NCBI RefSeq assembly: GCF_031085175.1
Contig: NZ_JAVHUY010000040.1
Location: forward strand, 1 to 64,000
DNA length: 64,000 bases
Origin: Phytohabitans maris
Lineage (GTDB): Bacteria; Actinomycetota; Actinomycetes; Mycobacteriales; Micromonosporaceae
Direction: 5' to 3'
A program made the translations under genes and the position numbers. This document shows positions 1-8,427 of the stretch, in pieces. Numbering within the stretch: the stretch's first letter is position 1; each line of letters starts with the position of its first letter. The notes beneath the pieces are model-generated. The model ran no database searches. It saw nothing but the letters and a program-made list of their open reading frames with translations, and was not told the origin of the DNA.

Positions 1-176
1 GGACGGAGGATTGGATCGTGTATCACGCGAACAGCTCGGCTGGTGGTGGGTGTGACATGAACCGGTCGACGCGGGCGCAGAAGTTCACGTGGAACGCGGA
101 CGGCACGCCCAACTTCGGCACGCCGGTCTCTCTCGGCACCCCGCTCGCGGTGCCCTCCGGCGAACCGGCCTCCTGA
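1..176 (+). CDS. C-terminal end of a GH43-type glycoside hydrolase (partial)
   Basis: The window opens inside a coding frame (first full codon at position 3) that stops with TGA at 174-176. The 57 visible residues contain VYHA, CDMNRSTRAQ, FTWNADGTPNFG and a closing PSGEP. This run is typical of the extreme C-terminus of GH43 (arabinanase/xylosidase-like) five-bladed propeller enzymes, where the last blade ends W-DGTP-FG-P-PSGE. The catalytic residues lie outside the window, so substrate and secretion cannot be judged. The gene converges on the amidase gene, with only 27 bases between the two stop codons. Confidence 0.7.
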   Translation, partial: TEDWIVYHANSSAGGGCDMNRSTRAQKFTWNADGTPNFGTPVSLGTPLAVPSGEPAS

Positions 177-203
177 CGCTCCAGCGGTCGCCGGACGGTG
201 CCG

Positions 204-1328
204 TCAGCGCTGAAACTCCTGGCGCACGATGCCGCCGGCGACCGCGCACCACGTGGCCAGGTCGACCTTGCCCGTGGGCGCCAGGCCGTGCAGGCGCTGC
301 ACCTTGCGCACGGCGTCGCGGGTGGCCACGTCGAACGTCCCGGTCAGCTCCACCGGGTACCCCTTGGGCAGCAGGATGCTCTGCAACCCGAGCACGGCGT
401 CGCCGGTCGACCGGCCGTCCAGCGCCGGCACCAGCACATCCCACGTCCCGCCGAGCACCTCACCCAGCCCGGCGGCCGGCATGCCGTTGCGGACCTGGAA
501 GTCGTTGACGGCGGTGACCGTGCCCGGGTCGAACGTGCCGGTCGGCTGCACCGGGTACCCGTGTGTCCTCAGTAGATACTGGGCGAGCCGGACGACCGGG
601 CCGGTGCTCGGCGAGAGGACGTTGGGCCAGGTGCGCGCCGGGATCGTCGACGGCCGCTGCCCCAGCGCCCGCGCCACGTCCCGCCGTACCTTCGGGAAGA
701 GCTTGTAGAACTCGATGCCCGGGCACTGCGTCTCGCGGAAGTCCCAGTGTCCGAAGAGGACGTGCGCACCCAGCCCGTACCGCTGGCAGATCTCCACGCA
801 GAGCGCGGTGAGCCCGGCGAGCATCGACCGCGGCGGGGCCTCCTCGACGTAGATGCCCTCGTTTTCGATGCCGATCGCGCGGCCGTTCTCACCCGGGGAG
901 TGGGCGCCGACGACCTGCTGGGTGCCACCGCGGAGCGCGGCGAGGCTGCCGGCCCGCCCTTCGAGCACGAAGCCGCCGCGGCTGACGGTGAAGTGCTGGC
1001 CGCTGTCGAGCCACCCGTTGCCGTCCATGTGCAGGTTTTGTATGTCGCGGGCGAGCCAGATCGCCTGGTTGACCGAGTAGTCGGTGCTGTTCGGGTACGC
1101 CGTGTGGTGGATGACGACCTTCTGCGTCGTGCCGGTGTTGAGCGTCGGGGTGCCGGACGGGGCGCGGGCGGCCCACGACGTACCGGTGATGATCTGGTCG
1201 ATGAACGGCCGCGGCGCCGGCGCGTCCGCTGTGGACGGTGCGGCCTGCGCGACGCCCGGGAGCGTGAGGCCCCCGACGGCGGCCGCGCCGACGCCGGTCT
1301 TGATGAGGGTACGGCGGTCGAGGGTCAT
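204..1328 (-). CDS. Tat-exported N-acetylmuramoyl-L-alanine amidase (PGRP/amidase_2) with peptidoglycan-binding tail
   Basis: Predicted to cleave the amide bond between MurNAc and the stem peptide outside the cell. The 374-residue product starts with a twin-arginine signal (DRRTLIKTG, then a hydrophobic stretch ending GVAQA), followed by an amidase_2/PGRP domain. The zinc ligands are recognisable as His in VVIHHTA, His in GHWDFRE and Cys in TQCPG, so it should be catalytic. The last ~130 residues hold two PG_binding_1-like repeats (YLLRTHGYPVQ... and ILLPKGYPVEL...). ATG is supported by an AGGAG about 7 bases upstream. It is divergent from ogt across 134 bases. No lysis or phage genes are near, so a cell-wall turnover or scavenging role is likely. 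Confidence 0.9.
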   Translation of the reverse strand: MTLDRRTLIKTGVGAAAVGGLTLPGVAQAAPSTADAPAPRPFIDQIITGTSWAARAPSGTPTLNTGTTQKVVIHHTAYPNSTDYSVNQAIWLARDIQNLHMDGNGWLDSGQHFTVSRGGFVLEGRAGSLAALRGGTQQVVGAHSPGENGRAIGIENEGIYVEEAPPRSMLAGLTALCVEICQRYGLGAHVLFGHWDFRETQCPGIEFYKLFPKVRRDVARALGQRPSTIPARTWPNVLSPSTGPVVRLAQYLLRTHGYPVQPTGTFDPGTVTAVNDFQVRNGMPAAGLGEVLGGTWDVLVPALDGRSTGDAVLGLQSILLPKGYPVELTGTFDVATRDAVRKVQRLHGLAPTGKVDLATWCAVAGGIVRQEFQR

Positions 1329-1462
1329 GGGCTCGCTCCTGATGGTTTCTGCCGACTGATTGGACCGCGCGTGAAAGATATTGCCAGCGCCGGCCGGCCG
1401 CGGTCAATCGCCGCGTCCGAATCCCGCCAGCATCCGCCCCGCGACCAGGGCAGATTGGAGTC

Positions 1463-1936
1463 ATGTCCACTGTGTTCACGACCCTCGACACGCCCGCCGG
1501 ACCCCTGCTGCTGGCGGCCTCGGACGGGGTGCTGACCCGCGTCTGGTTCGGCCGGCCCGACCCGTCGTGGCGGCCCGGCCCGCTGCCCGGCGCGGCCGAG
1601 CAGATGCGCGCCTCCCTCGCCGGCGAGCGGCACCGCTTCGACCTGCCGTGGCGGTCGGCCGGCACGCCGTTCCAGGAGCGGGTGTGGGCGGCGCTGGACG
1701 GCATCCCGTACGGGCACACGGTCACGTACGGCACGCTGGCCGAGCGGGTCGGCGCGCCCCGCGACCGGATCCGCGCGGTGGCCGCCGCGGTCGGGGCCAA
1801 CCCGCTGCTGGTCGTCCGCCCCTGCCACCGGGTCGTGGGGTCGGACGGGACGCTCACCGGGTACGCCGGCGGGCTGGACGCCAAGCGCCACCTGCTCACG
1901 CTCGAAGGCGCCCTGCAAGACGCCCTGTTCCCGTGA
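1463..1936 (+). CDS. ogt: Methylated-DNA--protein-cysteine S-methyltransferase
   Basis: Suicide repair protein that transfers the alkyl group from O6-alkylguanine in DNA to its own cysteine. The 157-residue protein has the short N-terminal domain and the DNA-binding domain (FQERVWAALDGIPYGHTVTYG), and the active-site RPCHRV with Cys121. The usual AVG.A..NP recognition segment is present (AAAVGANPLL). Length matches Ogt proteins without an Ada domain. A GGAG lies just before the ATG. The TGA stop is formed inside the first bases of a long perfect hairpin (1933-1986). Confidence 0.95.
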   Translation: MSTVFTTLDTPAGPLLLAASDGVLTRVWFGRPDPSWRPGPLPGAAEQMRASLAGERHRFDLPWRSAGTPFQERVWAALDGIPYGHTVTYGTLAERVGAPRDRIRAVAAAVGANPLLVVRPCHRVVGSDGTLTGYAGGLDAKRHLLTLEGALQDALFP

Positions 1937-1986
1937 TCGAAGCTCCCGCCACGTCGCTAGAACGACGTGGCGGGAGCTTCGATCAC
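1933..1986. repeat. Long perfect hairpin, family A copy 1
   Basis: A 24-bp arm (1933-1956, beginning GTGATCGAAGCTCCC) and its exact reverse complement (1963-1986) flank a 6-base loop CTAGAA. The ogt stop codon TGA (1934-1936) is built from the arm. No T-tract follows. A second copy lies at 18485-18540: the outer 15 bases and the loop region are shared, while the inner arm differs with matching changes on both sides, so pairing is kept although sequence is not. It may act as a terminator or as a REP-like element. Confidence 0.85.
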
Positions 1987-2047
1987 CGGCGGGGGGTGGC
2001 ACGTTCCGGGGATATCACCGGACAGGCGCTTTCCTAGCGTTGACGGT

Positions 2048-2242
2048 ATGACCGATTTCCACGACCGCGACCTCGACGTCCGGCCCGGCTGGGAAGGGCT
2101 GATCGACCTGGTGCGCGGCGACCGCAACCGTGACACCCAGGTCGACCGCCTGTCCTACGACCTCGACGGCGCCGGCCACTTCGACCTGGTCAAGCAGGAC
2201 GACGACGTCCCCGGCGACAACGGGAACGCGTTCCGCCGCTGA
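2048..2242 (+). CDS. Small acidic hypothetical protein
   Basis: A 64-residue protein starting MTDFHDRDLD, very rich in Asp/Arg, with no membrane segment and no domain I recognise. The start is taken at ATG 2048 rather than an upstream in-frame codon. A TAGCGT hexamer (2035-2040) sits 7 bases before this ATG, the arrangement of a leaderless actinobacterial transcript, and there is no Shine-Dalgarno sequence. It could be a regulatory partner of the following SARP gene, but that is only proximity. Its reality as a gene rests on codon pattern and the promoter-like element. Confidence 0.5.
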   Translation: MTDFHDRDLDVRPGWEGLIDLVRGDRNRDTQVDRLSYDLDGAGHFDLVKQDDDVPGDNGNAFRR

Positions 2243-2326
2243 CCCGCGGCGGCCGCGCACCACGCCGCACCGCCACCCCGGGCGCCGCCCACCCACGAGC
2301 GCGGCGCCGTGGGGGAGGATGTAGAC

Positions 2327-5300
2327 GTGCGGTACGGGGTGCTCGGGGCGACGCAGGTGCTCGGCGCCGGCGGGGTCGAGGTCCCCGTCGGGGCGCCGCG
2401 CGCCCGCGCGCTGCTCGCGCTCCTGCTGCTCGACGCCGGGCGGATCGTGCCCGCCGAGCGCCTCATCGACGGCCTCTACGGCGACAGCCCGCCCTCCGGC
2501 GCCGCCAACGCGCTCCAGTCGCAGGTCTCGCGGCTGCGGCAGGCGGTGGGGGAGTACGCGCCGATCGAGTTCCACCCCGCCGGCTACCGGCTCGCGGTCG
2601 AGCCGGACGACGTCGACGCGCACCGGTTCACCCGGCTCGCCGCCGAGGGGCAGCGGGCGCTGGGCGCGGGCGACCTGGCCGGGGCGGTGGCTTCGCTGCG
2701 CGAGGCGCTGGAGCTGTGGCGGGGGCCGGCGCTGGTCGACGCGCCGTACGCGACGGGTCAGGCGGCCCGCCTGGAGGAGCTGCGGCTCACCGCCGTCGAG
2801 GACCGGGTCGAGGCCGAGCTGGGGCTGGGGGGAGGTTCCGGGCAGCTGGTCGCGGAGCTGCGCGACGTCGTGGGCGCCCATCCGCTGCGGGAGCGGCCGC
2901 GGGCGCTGCTGATGCGCGCGCTGTACGCGGCCGGGCGGCCTGCCGAGGCCCTCGCCGCGTACGACGACGCGCGCCAGGTCTTCGCGGACGAGCTGGGCAC
3001 CGACCCCTCACCGGAGATGGCCGCGCTGCACGTCGCCATCCTCCGCGACGAGGTGGCCCGGCCGCCGGAGCTGCCGGCGCAGCTGACCAGCTTCGTCGGG
3101 CGCGAGGAGGAGCTGCGCCGGGTCGGCAAGCTGCTCGGCGAGGCGCGGCTGGTCACGCTGCACGGGCCGGGCGGCGCCGGCAAGACCCGGCTCGCGGTCG
3201 AGGCGGCCGGGCGGCAGGAGGGCGAGGTCTGCTTCGTCGAGCTGGCCGCGCTCCCGCCCCAGGCCGACCGCTCGCCGGGCCAGGGCGGTGACGTGGCGCG
3301 GGCCGTGCTGCGCGCGCTCGGGCTGCGCGAGGCGAGCCTGCGCGGGCCGGGCGACCCGCGGGACGCGGCCGAACGGCTGGTCGCGGCGCTCGCCGACCGG
3401 CGGCTGCTCGTCGTGCTCGACAACTGCGAGCACGTCGTGGCCGAGACGGCCCGGCTCGCCGCGCGGATCCTCGCCGCCGCGCCGGGCGTACGGGTCCTGG
3501 CCACCAGCCGCGAGCCGCTGGGCATCACCGGCGAGGCGCTCTGCCCGGTCTTCGGCCTGGCCGTCCCGCCGGCCGCCGCGCCGGAGGGCACCGGCACGTA
3601 CCCCGCCGTGCGGCTCTTCGTGGAGCGGGCGGGCGACGCCGTACCCGGGTTCGCGCTCGACGACTCCAATGTGGACGACGTGCTCCGCGTGGTCCGTACC
3701 CTCGACGGGTTGCCCCTCGCCATCGAGCTGGCCGCGGCGCGGCTGCGGGCCCTGCCGGTCGCGGAGGTCGCGGCCCGGCTGGACGACCGCTTCCGGCTGC
3801 TGACCCGCGGCAGCCGCGCGGCGCAGCCCCGCCACCAGACCCTGCGCGCGGTCGTGGAGTGGAGCTGGGACCTGCTCGACGAGGCCGAGCGGCGGCTGGC
3901 GCGGCGGCTCACCGTCTTCGCCGGCGGGGCGACGCTCGACGCCGCGGAGCGGGTCTGCGGCGCCGACCTCGACGTGCTCGCCGGGCTCGTCGACAAGTCC
4001 CTGGTGGTGGCCGCCGGTGGACGGTACCGGATGCTGGAGACCGTGCGCGCCTTCTGCGGCGAGCGGCTCGCGGAGGCCGGGGAGGTCGGGGAGTTCAGCC
4101 GGGCGCACGCCGCCTACTACCTGGAGCTGGCCCGCGAGGCCGACCCCCACCTGCGCCGCGCCGAGCAGCTCGAATGGCTGCGCCGCCTGGACGGCGAGCG
4201 CGAGGACCTGCGCGCCGCGCTGGCCCGGGCCGCCGACGACGACCCGCCCACCGGGATGCGGCTGCTCGCCGCGCTCTCGTTCTACTGGTGGCTGCGCGGC
4301 CTGCGCACCGAGGGGAGCGCGCTCGCCGCGCGCCTGCTCGCCGCCGTCGGGCCGGAGCCGCCGGAGGACCTGGTCGAGGAGTACGCGCTCTGCGCGATCA
4401 CCGCACATCTCGGTGGCGTCGCCGGCGTCCCGCTACGGCCGTGGACCACCGAACAGCTCCTCCCGGTGCTGCGGCGGCCACCGCGGCAGCCGTTCCTGCT
4501 GTATCTCTCGGCGATGGCGACCGGCCCGCCCGCGGAAGGCCCGCTCACCATGCCGGAGATGGTCGAGCGGTGGGGGGCGATCTTCGGCGACGATCCGTGG
4601 CTCCACGCGCTGGGTGGGATCGGCTCGGGGCTCATGCACGTTTTCCACCAGCGGGTCGACCCCGCGAGGCGGGAGATCGCGGACGCGCTGGCCGGCTTCC
4701 GGGCGATCGGCGAGCGGTGGGGCATGATGCTGGCCCTCGCCGCGATGGCCGAGTTCGCGGACGGGCGGGGGGACCACGCCGCGGCCGCCGCGCCGATGGA
4801 CGAGGCGCTGCGGCTGGCCCGGGAGCTGGGCTCGACCGTCGACATGGCCGACCTGCTGCGCACCCGCGGCGACGGCCTGGTCCAGGCCGGTGCCCTCGAC
4901 CGGGCCCGCGCCGACTACGAGCGCTCCGCGGCCCTCGCCCGGCGGGCCGGTGTTCCGGAGATGGTGGCCGCCGGCCACCTGGGGCTCGCCGAGGTAGCCC
5001 GCCGCCGCGGCGACCTGCCCGTGGCCCGGCAGTGGTGCGCGGAGGCGCTCGCCGCCTGCCCGGCCGGGTGGTTCAGCGCCGACGCGACCCGCTTCGGCCT
5101 CCTGGTGGCGGCCGCCCGGATCGCCCGGGCGGAGGGGGACGAGGCGGCGGCCCGCGACTGGTACCGGCGGGCGCTCGCCGCCCCGGCCGGGGTCCGCACG
5201 ATGCCGGCGTTCCTGGAGGCGGTCGAAGGGCTGGTGGGGCTCAGCGACCCCACCGAGGCGTCCCTGCTGCTGGGTGCCGCCGCCGCGGCAGAGGCGCTGC

Positions 5301-5401
5301 CCCGCGAGGAGGCCCGGGCCCGCGCCGCCGACCCGGCCGCCTTCGCGCGCGGCGCCGGCCTGTCCCGTTCCGCCGCGCTGGCGGCGCTGTCCGCGGCCTG
5401 A
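2327..5401 (+). CDS. SARP/AfsR-type regulator: BTAD, NTPase and TPR-like tail
   Basis: Large transcriptional activator of the AfsR/SARP class (about 1024 residues). It has an N-terminal OmpR-like winged helix (LLALLLLDAGRIVPAERLIDG... LQSQVSRLRQA) and a BTAD helical domain (ending ADELGTDPSPEM). A STAND-type NTPase follows with Walker A GPGGAGKT (Lys about 286), Walker B LLVVLDNCEHV and an ATSREPLG sensor motif, then a long helical tail. GTG 2327 is preferred over an in-frame GTG at 2309 because GGGGGAGGA precedes it by about 8 bases. Proteins of this build usually switch on secondary metabolism or transport. The next genes on the same strand encode a DrrAB-type exporter, a plausible target; no biosynthetic core genes are nearby. 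Confidence 0.88.
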   Translation: MRYGVLGATQVLGAGGVEVPVGAPRARALLALLLLDAGRIVPAERLIDGLYGDSPPSGAANALQSQVSRLRQAVGEYAPIEFHPAGYRLAVEPDDVDAHRFTRLAAEGQRALGAGDLAGAVASLREALELWRGPALVDAPYATGQAARLEELRLTAVEDRVEAELGLGGGSGQLVAELRDVVGAHPLRERPRALLMRALYAAGRPAEALAAYDDARQVFADELGTDPSPEMAALHVAILRDEVARPPELPAQLTSFVGREEELRRVGKLLGEARLVTLHGPGGAGKTRLAVEAAGRQEGEVCFVELAALPPQADRSPGQGGDVARAVLRALGLREASLRGPGDPRDAAERLVAALADRRLLVVLDNCEHVVAETARLAARILAAAPGVRVLATSREPLGITGEALCPVFGLAVPPAAAPEGTGTYPAVRLFVERAGDAVPGFALDDSNVDDVLRVVRTLDGLPLAIELAAARLRALPVAEVAARLDDRFRLLTRGSRAAQPRHQTLRAVVEWSWDLLDEAERRLARRLTVFAGGATLDAAERVCGADLDVLAGLVDKSLVVAAGGRYRMLETVRAFCGERLAEAGEVGEFSRAHAAYYLELAREADPHLRRAEQLEWLRRLDGEREDLRAALARAADDDPPTGMRLLAALSFYWWLRGLRTEGSALAARLLAAVGPEPPEDLVEEYALCAITAHLGGVAGVPLRPWTTEQLLPVLRRPPRQPFLLYLSAMATGPPAEGPLTMPEMVERWGAIFGDDPWLHALGGIGSGLMHVFHQRVDPARREIADALAGFRAIGERWGMMLALAAMAEFADGRGDHAAAAAPMDEALRLARELGSTVDMADLLRTRGDGLVQAGALDRARADYERSAALARRAGVPEMVAAGHLGLAEVARRRGDLPVARQWCAEALAACPAGWFSADATRFGLLVAAARIARAEGDEAAARDWYRRALAAPAGVRTMPAFLEAVEGLVGLSDPTEASLLLGAAAAAEALPREEARARAADPAAFARGAGLSRSAALAALSAA

Positions 5402-5435
5402 CGCGCCCCTCTTGCCCGCTCGGGCCGGCGCCGCG

Positions 5436-5535
5436 TCTGGTCGTGCCGCCCGTCCCGCGCGGCCGGCGGCGCGGCGCTGACGGTTGTTCTGGTCGTGCCG
5501 CGCGGTCGCGCGGTCGGCGGCGCGGCGCTGACGGT
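5436..5535. repeat. Imperfect tandem duplication upstream of the exporter
   Basis: Two ~48-bp copies (5436-5484 and 5488-5535) start TCTGGTCGTGCCGC and end CGGCGCGGCGCTGACGGT, differing mainly in the middle. They fill the 187-base spacer between the SARP gene and the ABC ATPase gene. SARP proteins typically bind direct repeats near promoters, so this could be an operator, but the repeat spacing (~52 bp) is longer than the usual SARP heptamer spacing. Confidence 0.6.
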
Positions 5536-5588
5536 GCCGTCAGTGTGCCGTGCGTGGGCGGTCAGCGCCGCCGGACACCGTAGCGGGC

Positions 5589-6542
5589 ATGACGACACAG
5601 ACCCCCGCGGTGGTGGCCGAGGACCTGCGCAAGCGGTACGGCACGACCACCGCCCTCGACGGCTTCGATCTCACCGTGCCGGCCGGCACCGTGTGCGGCA
5701 TCCTCGGCCCGAACGGCGCCGGCAAGACCACCGCCGTGCGGGTGCTCGCCACCCTGCTCCGCTTCGACGGCGGCCGCGCCCGGGTGGCCGGCCACGACGT
5801 GGCCCGCGACCCCGCCGCGGTACGCGGCGCGATCGGCCTCACCGGCCAGTACGCGGCGGTAGACGACATCCTCTCCGGCCGCCAGAACCTCGTCCTCTTC
5901 GGCCGCCTGCACCACCTGCGCCCGCGTGCGGCCAAGCGGCGGGCGGACGAGCTGCTGGAACGCTTCGGGCTGGTCGAGGCGGCCGACAAGTCCGCCAAGG
6001 ACTACTCCGGCGGCATGCGGCGCCGGCTCGACCTGGCCGCCAGCCTCATCCGGACGCCGAAGGTCCTCTTTCTCGACGAGCCCACCACCGGCCTCGACCC
6101 GCGCAGCCGCAACCAGCTGTGGGACGCGGTCCGCGAGCTCGTCGGCGGCGGGACGACGGTGCTGCTCACCACGCAGTACCTGGAGGAGGCCGACCAGCTC
6201 GCCGACCGCATCTCGGTGGTCGACCACGGCCGGGTCGTGGCCGAGGGCACCTCCGACGAGCTCAAGCGCAAGATCGGCGCGGACCGCGTCGAGGTCGTCG
6301 TGCGGGACGCGGCCGACCTGGGCGAGGCGGCGCGGCTCGTCGGCCGGGCCACCGCCGCGCCACCCGAGACCGACCCCGACGTGCGCAAGGTCAGCGCACC
6401 GGTCGCCGACCGCGTCGCCGCGCTCGCCGAGGTCATGCGAACGCTCCAGGCCGCGCGGATCACCGTCGAGGACATCGGGGTACGCCGTCCGACGCTGGAC
6501 GAGGCGTTCCTGCAGATCACCGGCCACCGGGCGGTGTCGTGA
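5589..6542 (+). CDS. DrrA-type ABC exporter ATP-binding protein
   Basis: Nucleotide-binding subunit (317 residues) of an ABC-2 type exporter. Walker A GPNGAGKT, the signature YSGGMRRRL and Walker B KVLFLDEPTTGLDP are intact, and the C-terminal ~90 residues match the DrrA extension (RRPTLDEAFLQITGH). ATG 5589 is chosen because upstream in-frame codons add a sequence unlike the family. It overlaps the permease start by one base (TGATG), so the two are translationally coupled. Substrate is unknown; relatives export antibiotics such as daunorubicin or serve multidrug efflux. Confidence 0.92.
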   Translation: MTTQTPAVVAEDLRKRYGTTTALDGFDLTVPAGTVCGILGPNGAGKTTAVRVLATLLRFDGGRARVAGHDVARDPAAVRGAIGLTGQYAAVDDILSGRQNLVLFGRLHHLRPRAAKRRADELLERFGLVEAADKSAKDYSGGMRRRLDLAASLIRTPKVLFLDEPTTGLDPRSRNQLWDAVRELVGGGTTVLLTTQYLEEADQLADRISVVDHGRVVAEGTSDELKRKIGADRVEVVVRDAADLGEAARLVGRATAAPPETDPDVRKVSAPVADRVAALAEVMRTLQAARITVEDIGVRRPTLDEAFLQITGHRAVS

Positions 6543-7336
6543 TGTCGGCGCTGCGCTGGGGCATCGCGGACGGGTGGACGATGACCCGCCGCAACATGGC
6601 GCACGTGGTGCGCGCCCCCGAAGAGATCGTCATCTACTTCAGCCTGCCGATCATGTTCGTGCTCGTCTTCGGGTACGTCTTCGGCAGCGGCATGGCCGTC
6701 CCCGGCGGCGGCAACTACCGCGAGTACCTGCTGCCCGGCGTCTTCGTCATGACCATGCTGTACGGCCTGGGCGCCACCGCCACCGGCGTCGCCGTGGACG
6801 TGAGCCGGGGCGTGGTGGACCGGTTCCGCGCCATCGACATGGCCCGCTCCGCCCTGCTCGTCGGGCGCAGCGGCGCCGACCTGCTCCGCGCGCTGCTGGA
6901 GATGGCGACGCTGGTCGTGTGCGGCCTGCTGGTCGGCTGGCAGTGGCGGCACGGCGTCGGGGACGCGCTCGCCGCCGTGGCGCTGGTACTGCTGCTGCGG
7001 CTGGCGCTCACCTGGGTCGGGATCTACCTGGGCCTGGTCGTACCGAACCCGGACACCGTCTCGGTGATCGTGTTTCCGGTGGCGTTCCCGCTGACGGCGC
7101 TCTCGAACGTCTTCGTGGCGCCCGAGCTCATGCCGCACTGGCTCGGCACGGTCTCCGCCTGGAACCCGCTCTCCGCGACGGTGGCGGCCAGCCGGGAGCT
7201 CTTCGGCAACCCCGGTACGGGCGGCGACTCCTGGGTCGCCCAGCACCCGCTGCTGCTGTCGATCGCGTGGCCGGCGGTACTGATCGCGATCTTCGCCCCG
7301 CTCGCCGTACGCCGCTACCAGCGCCTGAGCCGCTGA
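6542..7336 (+). CDS. DrrB-type ABC-2 exporter permease
   Basis: Membrane subunit (264 residues) with six predicted transmembrane helices. It opens with a cytoplasmic segment (TMTRRNMAHVVRAPEEI), then IYFSLPIMFVLVFGYVFG and the conserved YREYLLPGVFVMTM region. ABC2_membrane family, pairing with the upstream ATPase. The family motif FVAPELMPHWLGTVSAWNPLSA near the C-terminus is intact. A hairpin (7351-7402) follows the stop by 14 bases and probably ends the SARP-exporter unit. Confidence 0.9.
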   Translation: MSALRWGIADGWTMTRRNMAHVVRAPEEIVIYFSLPIMFVLVFGYVFGSGMAVPGGGNYREYLLPGVFVMTMLYGLGATATGVAVDVSRGVVDRFRAIDMARSALLVGRSGADLLRALLEMATLVVCGLLVGWQWRHGVGDALAAVALVLLLRLALTWVGIYLGLVVPNPDTVSVIVFPVAFPLTALSNVFVAPELMPHWLGTVSAWNPLSATVAASRELFGNPGTGGDSWVAQHPLLLSIAWPAVLIAIFAPLAVRRYQRLSR

Positions 7337-7350
7337 CGGGTTCCCTAACG

Positions 7351-7402
7351 GAGATCGTGGTATTTAGGTGCCCCCATACGGGCATCGGAATACCACGATC
7401 TC
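7351..7402. repeat. Hairpin, family B copy 1
   Basis: Outer arms GAGATCGTGGTATT and its exact complement enclose an imperfect inner stem (…GTGCCC / GGGCAT…) and a CCATAC loop. A near-identical copy in opposite orientation lies at 8371-8418 and a third at 37005-37052. It lies between the ABC permease and the DUF559 gene. It has no T-tract, so it is a possible terminator or a REP-like element. Confidence 0.8.
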
Positions 7403-7454
7403 TGGTTGTCCACAGGGTCTGCCGGGAGGGAGCAGAAATGGCGAACATGGACGG

Positions 7455-8372
7455 GTGGGGTCGTCGGATCTTGAGTTTCTGCTTTTCGTGCAGGACGGAG
7501 TAATCAGCCGTCGGCAAGCGCTGCGGTATTTCTCGCAGAAGGCGCTCCGGCACCGCCTCACCACGGGGCGCTGGCAGATCGCCCATCCGGGCGTGTACCT
7601 CACCCACAGCGGTCAGATGAGCGTGCACCAGCGCCGGTGGGTGGCCTCGCTGGCGGTCGGCGGCGGCCACCCGGCGATGCTCGGCGGCCCGTCGGCGCTG
7701 GCGGTGTTGGGCATGCGGGGCCTTGACAGCCACCGGATCCACGTCCTGGCGAGCGTGCGGCGCCAGCACCGGCGCCTGCCGCCCGGGGTCGTTCTCCACC
7801 GCACCCGGCACCTGCCCCCGGAGGACCAGCACCGGCTGGGCCGGCCGCCGTGCACGATGCCGGCCCGGTCGCTCGTCGACGCCGCGCGCTGGGCGGACTC
7901 GGACCGGGAAGCGGTCGCGGTGATCGCGGCCGGATTCCAGCAGCGGCTGGTCGCGGCCGTCGACATGGCGCCCGTGCTGGCGCGGATGACGCACGTCAAA
8001 CGCCGACAACTGATCATCGCGGCGGTGGCGGACGCCTCGGGCGGCACCGAGTCGATCGCCGAGGTCGACTTCGCCCGGCTGTGTCGCCGTCACGGGTTGC
8101 CGGAGCCGTCGCGGCAGGCGGTGCGTACCGACTCGGCCGGGCGGCGCCGCTACCGGGACGTGTACTTCGAGCGGTGGCGGCTGCACGTGGAGATCGACGG
8201 CGCCCAGCACATGGAGGTCGCCTCCTGGTACGCGGACATGCGACTGCAAAACGAGATCACCATCGCGGGTGAGCGGCTGTTGCGTTTTCCCGCATGGATG
8301 ATTCGCCAAAATCCGGATGATGCGGCGGCACAGGTACGGGCCGCACTGACGGCGGCGGGTTGGCGCCGGTGA
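7455..8372 (+). CDS. AbiEi-antitoxin-like HTH / DUF559 nuclease-fold protein (start possibly frameshifted)
   Basis: Product of about 305 residues. The N-terminal ~70 residues resemble the type IV antitoxin (AbiEi) winged helix (RRQALRYFSQKALRHRL..GRW...HPGVYL). The C-terminal ~100 residues are DUF559 (RYRDVYFERWRLHVEIDGAQH ... LRFPAWMIR), a Vsr/restriction-endonuclease-like fold. GTG 7455 is the first plausible start in this frame. However, the good ribosome site GGGAGGGAG belongs to ATG 7438, which is in another frame and ends after 21 codons. One extra G in the run near 7453-7460 would join them into MANMDGVGSSDLEFLLF. It stands alone between two inverted family-B hairpins. No AbiEii toxin is adjacent, so a toxin-antitoxin role is doubtful. 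Confidence 0.75.
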   Translation: MGSSDLEFLLFVQDGVISRRQALRYFSQKALRHRLTTGRWQIAHPGVYLTHSGQMSVHQRRWVASLAVGGGHPAMLGGPSALAVLGMRGLDSHRIHVLASVRRQHRRLPPGVVLHRTRHLPPEDQHRLGRPPCTMPARSLVDAARWADSDREAVAVIAAGFQQRLVAAVDMAPVLARMTHVKRRQLIIAAVADASGGTESIAEVDFARLCRRHGLPEPSRQAVRTDSAGRRRYRDVYFERWRLHVEIDGAQHMEVASWYADMRLQNEITIAGERLLRFPAWMIRQNPDDAAAQVRAALTAAGWRR

Positions 8373-8418
8373 TCGTGGTATTCCGATGCCCGCATGGGGG
8401 CACCGAAGTACCACGATC
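8371..8418. repeat. Hairpin, family B copy 2 (inverted)
   Basis: GATCGTGGTATTCCGATGCCC-type arm, loop GCATGG, and complementary arm ending ACCACGATC. It is the reverse complement of copy 1 with a few changes. The TGA stop of the DUF559 gene (8370-8372) overlaps its first bases. It sits between that gene and the convergent copper ATPase gene, where it could stop transcription from both sides. Confidence 0.8.
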
Positions 8419-8427
8419 CGGGTGGGA

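Noticed and set aside
2327-7336. SARP plus exporter as part of a secondary-metabolite cluster
   Set aside because: No PKS, NRPS, terpene, RiPP or other core biosynthetic gene is within reach; only a regulator-exporter link is supported.
7455-8372. AbiE toxin-antitoxin system
   Set aside because: No AbiEii nucleotidyltransferase toxin is next to it, and the protein carries its own DUF559 domain.
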